Shown here one piece after another: positions 16,995 to 24,593 of a DNA stretch of 53,270 bases (positions within the stretch are counted from its first letter, which is position 1; each line of letters begins with the position of its first letter). Source of the DNA: Candidatus Nitrosocosmicus arcticus. GTDB lineage: Archaea; Thermoproteota; Nitrososphaeria; Nitrososphaerales; Nitrososphaeraceae. Location of the stretch: NCBI RefSeq assembly GCF_007826885.1, contig NZ_ML675594.1, positions 1-53,270 of the forward strand. The letters are read 5' to 3'. Under the pieces are notes generated by a model that saw only the letters and a list, made by a program, of their open reading frames with translations, did no database searches and was not told where the DNA came from. The position numbers and the translations under genes are program-made.

Positions 16995-17139
16995 CTCAAT
17001 TAGATTCTATGTATGCTCTAAGTATTTATAAAAATTTTTCTTTTAAATTAAGGAATAAAGTATTAGCAAAAAAAACAGACCAATAGATTATAAAATTTCT
17101 AATTTTAGATTCAGCATAATTTATTGAGATCGAACTGGA

Positions 17140-17694
17140 ATGTTAGAGGCAATAATAAATAATCATACATCTTTATTATCTATGACGAATTCAATAAGCT
17201 GCTTGAAGACGTATGTGATATCCAAGAAAGATACGGAAAAAATACTCAAAACAATAGTCAATGGATGGGAGGAAAAGATATCGATTCCCAAAACTAAGAA
17301 TATTAAAGTTTTTGAAATTGAAGAGAAAAAGAGTATCTTGGTTATCGATTCGCTTGTTGCAGTTTTCATTTCTGAGGAGATCATATTGCCTTTTTTAGGC
17401 AGAACGGAAGTACTGGAAAAATTCCCTTCGGTAATTGTAGACTCAGGTTCTATAAAGTTCATATGTAATGGAGCAAAGATATTGCGTCCAGGTATTGTGG
17501 AGTTTGGTCAATTCAAGAAGAATGACATAGTAGTAGCTAAGGAAGAAAAATATGGAAAATATTTATCTGTCGGTCTAGCATTGGAGGACAGCATTAACGC
17601 CAAGGAATTACAAAAGGGACAGATAATTAATAATCTACACTATGTTGGTGACAAATTCTGGAATGCTTTCAAGGAAATTTCATTTCGGATATGA
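17140..17694 (+). CDS. MCTS1-like PUA-domain RNA-binding protein
   Basis: 184-residue protein with an N-terminal MCT-1-like domain (VISKKDTEKILKTIVNGW, then KVFEIEEKKSILVIDS and LPFLGRTEVLEKFP) and a C-terminal PUA domain (about 95-170: VDSGSIKFICNGAKILRPGI). The eukaryotic relative MCTS1 helps recycle or reinitiate 40S subunits with DENR; the archaeal role is not known. The ATG at 17140 is used here; a second in-frame ATG at 17182 lies just before the conserved part and could be the true start. Confidence 0.8.
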   Translation: MLEAIINNHTSLLSMTNSISCLKTYVISKKDTEKILKTIVNGWEEKISIPKTKNIKVFEIEEKKSILVIDSLVAVFISEEIILPFLGRTEVLEKFPSVIVDSGSIKFICNGAKILRPGIVEFGQFKKNDIVVAKEEKYGKYLSVGLALEDSINAKELQKGQIINNLHYVGDKFWNAFKEISFRI

Positions 17695-17726
17695 TATTAT
17701 ATAATACTACGTGGGATGACTTTATC

Positions 17727-17735
17727 TTTATATAT
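17727..17735 (+). promoter_or_regulatory. TATA box of the 17757 small gene
   Basis: TTTATATAT is centred 26 bases before the ATG at 17757, as expected for a leaderless archaeal transcript. It is one of the best matches in the window and supports the small gene that follows. Confidence 0.65.
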
Positions 17736-17756
17736 CCAAACCATTTTTAAAATGAC

Positions 17757-17954
17757 ATGCTTACGGGAAAGATGACAGCTACTTGGCTAATCCTTTTAAC
17801 TATAGCAGGATGCGCTGCAGTTCCAGTTTTGTTAATTTATTATACAACAGTACATCCATTCATCGAAACTCATCCGCCTAAAATAACCTTAGGTTTGATA
17901 GATTTAATTCCAAAGGCCATAACTCTTGGCTTTGCCAGCACAGTCCCAACGTAG
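17757..17954 (+). CDS. Small single-pass membrane protein
   Basis: Unrecognised 65-residue protein. One strong membrane helix (about residues 9-28, WLILLTIAGCAAVPVLLIYY) is followed by a short HPFIETHPPK linker and a second moderately hydrophobic stretch (about 45-60). A strong TATA box exactly 26 bases upstream supports expression as a leaderless mRNA. Size and layout suggest a small subunit of a membrane complex, which is speculation. It lies between the MCTS1-like and GHKL ATPase genes. Confidence 0.65.
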   Translation: MLTGKMTATWLILLTIAGCAAVPVLLIYYTTVHPFIETHPPKITLGLIDLIPKAITLGFASTVPT

Positions 17955-18050
17955 ATTCACTATCTTTAAGCCGGTCAAAAAAAATTAGTAATCAAGTCAA
18001 ATAATTTTTAATATTTGTTTAAATAATCTTCTCCTAAAAACTAAAATATA

Positions 18051-19829
18051 TTGACTATGGAATTAAAAGTTCACCCATCATTTTTTAGAGAGTTTGCCAC
18101 CAAAACGTGGATATCTCCCTACGAAATAGTGCGAGAACTTATTGAAAATGCCTTTGACGAAGATGCAACCAATGTCCTTGTAACTGTACTGGACAACGGC
18201 AATGTGATAATAGAAGATAATGCAGGGATGAACTCCAATTCAATGGACAAGTTTTTGATATTAGGCTCACCTCACAAAGCTGAAGAGACGTTGTCACCAA
18301 AATTGAAAAGATTAAGAACTGGAAGATACGGTACAGGACGATTATCCTTTTTGACCTCGTTTGATCAAATGAAAATCAAAACCCGGCTGGATGATTTTAG
18401 CAAAACTATATCTATTGACGGAAATACATTAGAAGAGCTGATTACCGGACGAGCAAAACTACGTGAGTCAAGGGAACCAAAACTCAACAGAAATGGCACT
18501 GAAATTTTGTTGATAGGATCTAAAATTAGCATTGACATAAACAAACTTTCCAAAGAGATTAAGAAACTCTCCATTTTAAAATATCCACTCTTTGATGTGT
18601 ATATCAAATCGGCTAGTGATATTAAAGAATGGGATATATCTGATTCCCAAGTAATACGCTCGCCAGATATTCAAGGTTATAAGCTTGAAGTAAATTTAGA
18701 TAATCCAAGAATCACCGGCGAAATAACTATTGCTAGAAGGCCATTAGGACAGGATGAGAAGGGAATAGCAATAATGGTAGGTAATCACGTGGTTTTGAGG
18801 AGCACATTTGGATTTGACAACAAGTTAAGCCGAGTTACAGGATATGTAAAATGCGACCAACTTACATCTAGGTTTGCGGATAAATCCGCATTGATTGAGA
18901 ATGATGTCTATAACAATTTCAATCAAAAGGTAAAAACCTTCATAATTGATCAAGTACTTCCAAGCCTAACAGAATATGAAGACGTCCTCATCACAAGGGA
19001 AGAATCAAAGATTTATAAGGAAATAGATAAAGTCATGGGTCAAGCTGTTTTGGAAACCCTTGAACCAGTAGAAGAGATTGAAGGATTTGAATCAGTCGAG
19101 GTTTCAGCTCCGGCCGACGAGAACAGAATAGATGACTCAACTCACCCAAATGATAATCTCCCAGCCAATACATATTCAGTACATGGTCAGGAAAATAATA
19201 GAAACGATAATGTATCTTTTACCTCAACAGAGCTGGATAAGAACTATGATTTAGACATTCGAGATGACAGAAATGAGCTAAATTCTGATTCAACTTTTGA
19301 TGATACGGATACAAAGAAAGATTCCAAAACCTCTTCGTCAGACAATTATATCGACAATAGTGACAAAATTTTAAACAATTCTGAAATCCCGAATTCACCA
19401 AATGAATTTGCCCGCAACGATTCTATCAATAGAGATGGTGCTTTTTTAACTCAGACTTTAAATAATAATCACAACGACCATCTTTCTAATAACGATAACG
19501 GGATGATTAGAAAAACTGTTAGAAAGCCAATTCTCAAAAAAACGTTTACGCTTAAAAAGATAGGATACAAGGTGATCCCCTACGAAGATGAAACAGATCC
19601 GAGATATAGTTTTACGAATGAAAATATTGTCTTTGTAAATAAGGCTCATTCCACCTATAAGGTGGAAGCTCAAAGAGGAGATGAATTTCTTTTCAGACAT
19701 ATTACAAATATTGTTGCCGAGGTGGTGGTCGGATCAAAATACCCAGAAGCTAGGGATATTCTAGAAATTCAAAATAAGCTAATATCCGAAGCAATCAAGA
19801 TTCATGACTACTCGATGTTGAAAAAGTAG
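18051..19829 (+). CDS. GHKL-type ATPase (Hsp90/MutL/MORC-like fold)
   Basis: 592-residue protein with a Bergerat ATP-binding fold: N box E29-L-I-E-N33 (VRELIENAFDEDATN), G1 D56-N-A-G59 and G2 GRYGTGRLSFL (about 91-101). A transducer-like domain follows to about residue 330. Residues about 345-485 are an Asn/Asp/Ser-rich low-complexity linker. A conserved-looking C-terminal domain (about 500-592, KKIGYKVIPYEDETDP and NIVAEVVVGSKYPEARDI) closes it. The TTG at 18051 follows TATA-like GTTTAAATAAT by about 28 bases; ATG 18057 is two codons later. ATP-driven clamp closure is the family theme; the substrate is unknown. It is directly upstream of psmB, 49 bases apart. Confidence 0.75.
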   Translation: MTMELKVHPSFFREFATKTWISPYEIVRELIENAFDEDATNVLVTVLDNGNVIIEDNAGMNSNSMDKFLILGSPHKAEETLSPKLKRLRTGRYGTGRLSFLTSFDQMKIKTRLDDFSKTISIDGNTLEELITGRAKLRESREPKLNRNGTEILLIGSKISIDINKLSKEIKKLSILKYPLFDVYIKSASDIKEWDISDSQVIRSPDIQGYKLEVNLDNPRITGEITIARRPLGQDEKGIAIMVGNHVVLRSTFGFDNKLSRVTGYVKCDQLTSRFADKSALIENDVYNNFNQKVKTFIIDQVLPSLTEYEDVLITREESKIYKEIDKVMGQAVLETLEPVEEIEGFESVEVSAPADENRIDDSTHPNDNLPANTYSVHGQENNRNDNVSFTSTELDKNYDLDIRDDRNELNSDSTFDDTDTKKDSKTSSSDNYIDNSDKILNNSEIPNSPNEFARNDSINRDGAFLTQTLNNNHNDHLSNNDNGMIRKTVRKPILKKTFTLKKIGYKVIPYEDETDPRYSFTNENIVFVNKAHSTYKVEAQRGDEFLFRHITNIVAEVVVGSKYPEARDILEIQNKLISEAIKIHDYSMLKK

Positions 19830-19878
19830 GCATCAATATAGAAACGACTAAATCTGACTCTTTTTTTTTAATTATTAA

Positions 19879-20490
19879 ATGGCTTTTCAATTTATGCCCG
19901 GAGCAACAGCAGTTGGTATTACTTACAATGATGGAGTACTTTTGGCTGCTGAAAAGAGAGTTTCATATGGCAATTTCGTAGTTAATAAAAATACTAAAAA
20001 AACATTTAATGTTACTGATCATGTAGGTGCTGCCTGTGCAGGTATGGTTGCCGACATGCAGGTACTTGTACGACAGGTAAGCGCTTTATCAAAAATCAGG
20101 AAATTGGAAACTCGACGTAATGTTGAACCAAATTCGGTTGCAAAATTGATGTCCGTTATCATGTTTGAAAGAAGATACTACCCTCTACTGACTCAAGTTG
20201 TAGTAGGTGGTGTTACAACTGGAAAACCTGAAATTTATACTCTCGATCCGCTAGGCTCAGTTTTACCAGATAGATATGCTGCAGTAGGAACTGGCGCTGA
20301 AATGGCATTAGGAGTAATGGATGCAGAGTTCTCTGAAAACCTTGACGAGGAGAAAGCAACTAATTTAGCATTAAGAGCCATTCGATCATCCATTCAAAGG
20401 GATTCTGCAAGTGGTGATGGTATAGATATTTTAATCATTAATAAGAATGGAACAAGCGAAAATTCTTACCCTGTATCACCTGAAAAATAA
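19879..20490 (+). CDS. psmB: 20S proteasome beta subunit lacking the catalytic Thr1
   Basis: 203-residue beta subunit of the archaeal 20S core. Alignment without gaps to the active Thermoplasma subunit (GITxxDxVxxAxExRV ... NKNxKKxF) places A9 at the position of catalytic Thr1: the usual G-TTTVG reads G-ATAVG. The remaining catalytic-site residues are kept: Glu17 equivalent (AAEKRV), Lys33 equivalent (NKNTKK), and Asp/Ser in QRDSASGDG. Self-cleavage and proteolysis would therefore not be expected. Crenarchaea and thaumarchaea commonly carry two beta subunits, one of them inactive and structural, and this is probably that paralogue. The ATG at 19879 fits the short propeptide-like MAFQFMPG. Confidence 0.9.
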   Translation: MAFQFMPGATAVGITYNDGVLLAAEKRVSYGNFVVNKNTKKTFNVTDHVGAACAGMVADMQVLVRQVSALSKIRKLETRRNVEPNSVAKLMSVIMFERRYYPLLTQVVVGGVTTGKPEIYTLDPLGSVLPDRYAAVGTGAEMALGVMDAEFSENLDEEKATNLALRAIRSSIQRDSASGDGIDILIINKNGTSENSYPVSPEK

Positions 20491-20714
20491 CATTTCATCA
20501 TATTTGTAGTGCATGGTAAAAAATGATTTTTGTCCTGGAGGCGGAATCAACAATTAGTTTCATTTGATCACTGGAATTAAGATTTGAGAAATGAAAAGTC
20601 AAGACACCTAGAATACTAAATTTTGGTAGTAGAATCTTTTATCATTGTTCTAACCAATTTGAAACTGTTAACCTTTTACTTAAATATAAAAATCGTTACT
20701 CAGAAATAGACCAA

Positions 20715-20812
20715 CGGGCCCGGAGGGATTTGAACCCTCGGCCTGACGCTTAGGAGGCGTCCGCGCTATCCATTATGCGCCTTTGATAATCCAAAGTCTG
20801 CGCTACGAGCCC
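20715..20812 (-). tRNA. tRNA-Arg(CCU) with a D-arm intron
   Basis: Read on the minus strand. Acceptor stem GGGCTCG/CGGGCCC (with a G-T pair), then TA, D stem GCGC, loop ATAATGGATA, GCGC, anticodon stem GACGC/GCGTC with loop CTCCTAA (anticodon CCT), variable AGGCC, and T arm GAGGGTTCAAATCCCTC; discriminator G at 20715. CCA is not encoded. The cloverleaf is perfect only if a 23-nt insertion in the D arm is removed: GCGC occurs twice, flanking AGACTTTGGATTATCAAAG. Length without intron is 75 nt. Confidence 0.93.
20777..20803 (-). other. Noncanonical tRNA intron interval
   Basis: The 23-nt intron lies within this interval. The direct repeat GCGC at both edges (20800-20803 and 20777-20780) makes the exact splice phase ambiguous by up to four bases. 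The intron core CTTTG-GATTAT-CAAAG forms a 5-bp hairpin, the element expected next to a bulge-helix-bulge substrate of the archaeal splicing endonuclease. Confidence 0.8.
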
Positions 20813-20857
20813 ATCTAACACTGTCAGATCATTATATTTTTTAAGATTAACATAATA

Positions 20858-21532
20858 TTAATGCTGAGAAGAATTTACGAGGTTAGATGTAACCATTAGT
20901 TTGCCCAAAGTAGTAATATTAATTACGGTCTTGCCTCTGTCGCCTTTATCTACTTCTACCAGTCCCAAGTCTGCTAATCCTTTATTTTCCTTACCGCCTT
21001 GAACATGATAGCTTAAAAGAGGTTTCCCGTATCCTGAAATTTGTTCTAATTCTTCCAAACTACTTACCATTCCGCCAATGCTATCAATACTTTTTAGGAT
21101 TTTTATTTTAGTATCTGATATAATTTCGCTGTAACTGAACTTTAGAACTGGCAATAAGAGCGGTATTGAGTGACCATGGTCCATTGCAAATGCCTTTATT
21201 CCATTAATGAATGCTGATGAGAGTGCGGCACAACTGATTAATTTATCCCCGGAACTTACATTCATTAGTATATGATGATATTCCATACTTTTCTTTAACA
21301 ACACTTCATTAACTCTTTCAATTGTATCCTTTACGACATTTTCCTTCTGAACAAGAATTATTTCTGAACCAATACCGATTATTGTTTCAATCTTCTTGGA
21401 ATATTCGATGGCTTTGGCTTCATCGCTTGAATAGCATATTAGTATGAGTTGGTGGATTGGAAAATTTCGAATCCCCAATGCAATCCCATCTTGATCGTCG
21501 TCACCAAAGGTAGCAATTTGAAGGGTTTTCAT
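20858..21532 (-). CDS. CARF-domain transcriptional regulator (Csa3/DUF6293-like), orphan
   Basis: N-terminal Rossmann-like CARF domain (LQIATFGDDDQDGIALGI, then a NVSSGDKLISCAAL loop equivalent to the ligand-binding TGGT/SSG motif) followed by a C-terminal winged helix (about 150-225 of this start: SLEELEQISGYGKPLLSYH ... KGLADLGLVEVDKGDRGKT). Csa3-type proteins bind cyclic oligoadenylates and regulate CRISPR genes, but no cas gene or repeat array is in the window. The frame is open further upstream to 21604, but ATG 21532 is the likely start: the family begins here and AT-rich TATA-like sequence lies 17-30 bases before it. Ligand binding is inferred from the fold. Confidence 0.72.
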   Translation of the reverse strand: MKTLQIATFGDDDQDGIALGIRNFPIHQLILICYSSDEAKAIEYSKKIETIIGIGSEIILVQKENVVKDTIERVNEVLLKKSMEYHHILMNVSSGDKLISCAALSSAFINGIKAFAMDHGHSIPLLLPVLKFSYSEIISDTKIKILKSIDSIGGMVSSLEELEQISGYGKPLLSYHVQGGKENKGLADLGLVEVDKGDRGKTVINITTLGKLMVTSNLVNSSQH

Positions 21533-21633
21533 TCTATGTAATATACATATACGAACTTTATTAAAAATATTTGCAATTTTCTCAACTTTTTTGAATTTAG
21601 CCATAAATATGGATTAAATGCTGAAAAATCAAA

Positions 21634-22139
21634 TCATTCTGATCTGTAGGATTCTAGCAGATCATTTCGTTTGATGGTTGACATAATAATTTCATGTTGA
21701 AGATTATTCTTAGCATGCTTCATGACTTTAATATCATCTAAATCGTCAATGAAATTACTAACATCCGAACCAGAAAGTTCTCGGCTTTATATTTTCTCAG
21801 CTACGCGACTAATAAAAGGCAAGAGGCCCTCATTATCTTTAAGAATTTTTACAAAATTATTCATGCCCCTGAAGAGACAAATACTCACGATAGTATGGTT
21901 TTACCTCTTCAAAACCAAGGTCATGACGAATTGCAATTGTCGTAATTGGTATACCCTTAAAACATGCTATAGACTTTCGAACGGTTACTCTTAACATGGG
22001 ATTCTTTTTCCCCATTTGATTTACGCACTTTGTTGCCTATGTCTCGAAACGAAACATGCGAAGTTTTAGAAATTTCGCGAGAGGTTTTCCCTTTTTTGTA
22101 TAGTTTTGCTACTTGTTCTTCCTTTAGTTTCCTGTTGTT
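21634..22139 (-). pseudogene. Decayed thaumarchaeal HTH-family gene
   Basis: Conceptual translation on the minus strand is broken but coherent. It opens with a helix-turn-helix (KEEQVAKLYKKGKTSREISK, then SFRDIGNKVRK), runs off-frame near 21960, resumes as KGIPITTIAIRHDLGFEEVK and YYREYL, shifts again near 21870, continues as NNFVKILKDNEGLLPFISRV, hits an in-frame TAA near 21797, and continues as SRELSGSDVSNFIDDLDDIK to a stop at 21634. There is no in-frame start codon after the upstream stop. I recall intact relatives, with an HTH followed by a second short HTH and a YREY motif, as multicopy in Nitrososphaerales. Two shifts, a stop and a missing start make it dead. Confidence 0.8.
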
Positions 22140-22148
22140 AACAATATA

Positions 22149-23090
22149 TTACTATTAGAAAAAATGCTTAAAAGATTGTAATCGTTTGAATAGCCCAAAG
22201 TATAGTTTTTGCTATCTCTGCTTCCACTGCTACCGTGAAGTATAGAGATAAAATATTCATTCTTGAACTTTTCCTGGATAAATAGACAGATTTCTCTACT
22301 AATCTGAATAAATAAGGATTCGCAAATCAAGGATTTAGGAGTCCACATCTATGAAGGTAGATTCCCCAATTTGACGCACAGAAGCATAGAAACAGAAAGT
22401 CACGTCGATAACTTCCAATCCTAAATACCTATTGAAGAACTTTATTGATTGGAATGACCTTGTTAAGAACCGAAAAGATACTCCTTACTCGTACACCAAT
22501 CCTTCTGCATTATCCTTGTCTTTCACCTAAGATGTTAATATAATATTACAAATAGAAAAAACTGACAAATTATGATTCATTAAGGAATTAAGTCTACCTT
22601 CACTGCTTATACAAGGTCAAATAAAAAGTAAAAGTAAAAATGACCTACTCATTAATTTATGTAGAATAAATTAAAATATTTACGATCGGGTATGTGCTTG
22701 GGTGCTACTGTTCTGTTCATGGATATACATAATTCATTAAACCGGGCAAACCACACAATGTGAAAGAGGGTTAGAGTAGTTATTCGTTGAATGATAATTG
22801 GTATCGTTAGTAGTCGATATATCAACCAGGAGGCCGATCAAAATTATCGTAATATAAAACAATTTACTTTATCTCAAATGTAAGTAAACATGTTCAAAAA
22901 ATTATTTTGAATATTCATTAGGTAATCAACACTGACACATTAACATGATCTTACTTTACTATAATTATAGAGTCATGTTCGGTCACGTATAATCAACATA
23001 AATAAATATTTACTACAAAATTTCGTCAACCTAGGTTAAAAAAAATTTCCTTTTAATATTAGGATAACTAAGTAATCATAGGAAGAGAAT
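22149..23090. other. Long non-coding gap with no recognisable gene
   Basis: About 940 bases of AT-rich sequence with frequent stops in all frames. The only protein-like run noticed is about 28 codons on the plus strand from 22435 (KNFIDWNDLVKNRKD), without a start, possibly a gene remnant. No tRNA, terminal inverted repeat or target duplication was recognised. With the adjacent pseudogene it looks like decaying accessory DNA. Confidence 0.5.
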
Positions 23091-23765
23091 ATGTCAGACG
23101 TGGATCTTAACGCGTGTTCTAGAATCATGAAGGTTTTGAATGAGTTGGAAAAACAATCAACATTAGAAAGATCAGGCTTAACAGATATCTCCCATGAAGA
23201 TTCGATGCTCGCGATTACCAATGACACCGGTAAATTTTTCAGTATCTTATTATCATCTATGAATGCCAAGAAGATATTAGAAGTAGGAACATCTGTTGGA
23301 TATTCAACTCTATGGATAGCATATTCATTTTATCAGAATAAAGAAAACTCTCATTTGTCAAAAAAAAACGTTACAACCATAGATAATAATCCGATTAAAG
23401 TTAAGAAAGCATTAACAAATTTTAAGAATGCCGGAGTTAATGATATTATAGAAATAATCGAAGGAAATTCTCTAGAGGTCCTAAAGCATTTATCAAATAA
23501 AGTTAAAGAAAATCCAGACGATCGAAATCAATATTATGACTTCATTTTCTTGGATGCAGATAAAGAAAATTTGACAGAATATTTTGATTTAGCCCTATCA
23601 ATGGTCAAGAAAGGTGGAATAATTGTAACAGATAATGTATTGTATCCTGAAGAGTATAGACCAACTATGTCTAAATATTTGGAACATATAAGAAAAAAAG
23701 ATTTTGTTCAGTCGGTAACTGTCCCAATCGGATATGGTGAAGAAATAAGTCTAAAAATAAGGTGA
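23091..23765 (+). CDS. Class I SAM-dependent O-methyltransferase (COMT-like)
   Basis: 224-residue methyltransferase of the caffeoyl-CoA/catechol O-methyltransferase family. Motif I is ILEVGTSVGYSTLWIA (about 63-78), the acidic strand-2 residue is in TTIDNNP, the metal-binding motif is FIFLDADKENLTEY (about 150-163), and VTDNVLYPEEY follows, where family members have the second Asp-Asn pair. These residues bind a divalent cation and the catechol-like substrate in characterised homologues. The actual substrate is unknown. It is isolated between the decayed region and a 283-base gap, suggesting a single-gene transcript. Confidence 0.88.
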   Translation: MSDVDLNACSRIMKVLNELEKQSTLERSGLTDISHEDSMLAITNDTGKFFSILLSSMNAKKILEVGTSVGYSTLWIAYSFYQNKENSHLSKKNVTTIDNNPIKVKKALTNFKNAGVNDIIEIIEGNSLEVLKHLSNKVKENPDDRNQYYDFIFLDADKENLTEYFDLALSMVKKGGIIVTDNVLYPEEYRPTMSKYLEHIRKKDFVQSVTVPIGYGEEISLKIR

Positions 23766-24048
23766 TTCTTGAGACAAATGACATCATATGTATTATCATC
23801 CTATTTGAATCCATAATACGCCTCTATCTGAGAAATACCATACCAGAGCAGTAACATTACATTATCTAAAAGAGAATTAATTAATTGTATTATTAAGGGA
23901 TAAATCGAATTTTTTAAGATATGAATTTATTTGGTTCAATTAGAACTTAATATTAACCGCTGCAATTAATTTTGATGTCGAGACTCGTTTCAATGTAGCT
24001 CAATCTATATTTGGCTATGAACAAAGATATTAATTTGGACGTATCAAT

Positions 24049-24276
24049 ATGAACATGACAAAAATTGTTAAAACGAATCATCCCAGTGAAATAATCACAC
24101 TTGAATTATCAAAGTCTGAACTAGAAGACATCCTGAACTCCGTAGATTGCTTGACAGAAAAAGAACAAAGAAAATTATTGGAGAATATACCTTCTACAGA
24201 GGAAGGACGAACAAGATTGGATAAATACAAAGCGCTTAAAGAAGATCTCAAAAAAATATTCGAAACTGTTTCGTGA
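24049..24276 (+). CDS. Small hypothetical protein, helical
   Basis: Unrecognised 75-residue charged protein with no cysteine cluster or membrane segment. Residues about 20-75 look continuously helical (LSKSELEDILNSVDCLTEK, then KYKALKEDLKKIFETV), so a small coiled-coil or dimeric regulator is conceivable. It begins at ATG 24049; ATG 24055 is also in frame. Neighbours give no clue: the O-methyltransferase is upstream across 283 bases of AT-rich sequence. Confidence 0.55.
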   Translation: MNMTKIVKTNHPSEIITLELSKSELEDILNSVDCLTEKEQRKLLENIPSTEEGRTRLDKYKALKEDLKKIFETVS

Positions 24277-24312
24277 AACGTTATTAATAAGAATCAAGCT
24301 ATAAGTTTGTAC

Positions 24313-24324
24313 TACCACGTGGTA
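24313..24324. promoter_or_regulatory. Perfect 12-bp palindrome in a 317-base gap
   Basis: TACCACGTGGTA is a perfect palindrome 37 bases after the small gene at 24049-24276. It resembles a dimeric regulator site but no promoter is clearly linked to it. Nothing else is recognised in 24277-24593. Confidence 0.35.
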
Positions 24325-24593
24325 AAGAAGCGGTAAATTAGAGATTTGTAAATTTACAATAATAGTAGTATTAGCTATTAAAATAACGACCTTTTTTCAG
24401 ACTGACAATTTGTATTTTGTGGAATTTTCTTTTATGAAATTGATTATACTACCCATTGAATGACCCGAAGTAATACATCGAATAAAGAAATTAATAATCT
24501 GAATAAATCAAAAATATAAAAAAGATGGTTTTAGGGATAGCAAGCATAGAATTTTTCATTCACACTTGCTTCACCTAATCATTGTCAATTCGA

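Noticed and set aside
20858-21604. Evidence for a CRISPR-Cas locus in the window
   Set aside because: Only the CARF-type regulator is present; no direct-repeat array or cas gene could be found on either strand.
21722-21994. Open frame of 90 codons on the plus strand
   Set aside because: It is the antisense shadow of the HTH pseudogene, whose broken translation is far more protein-like.
21634-22139. Programmed frameshifting instead of a pseudogene
   Set aside because: Two shifts, an in-frame stop and absence of a start codon together are not explained by a single recoding event.
22124-22348. Open frame of 74 codons on the minus strand
   Set aside because: Composition is atypical, there is no promoter, and it overlaps the start of the pseudogene in another frame.
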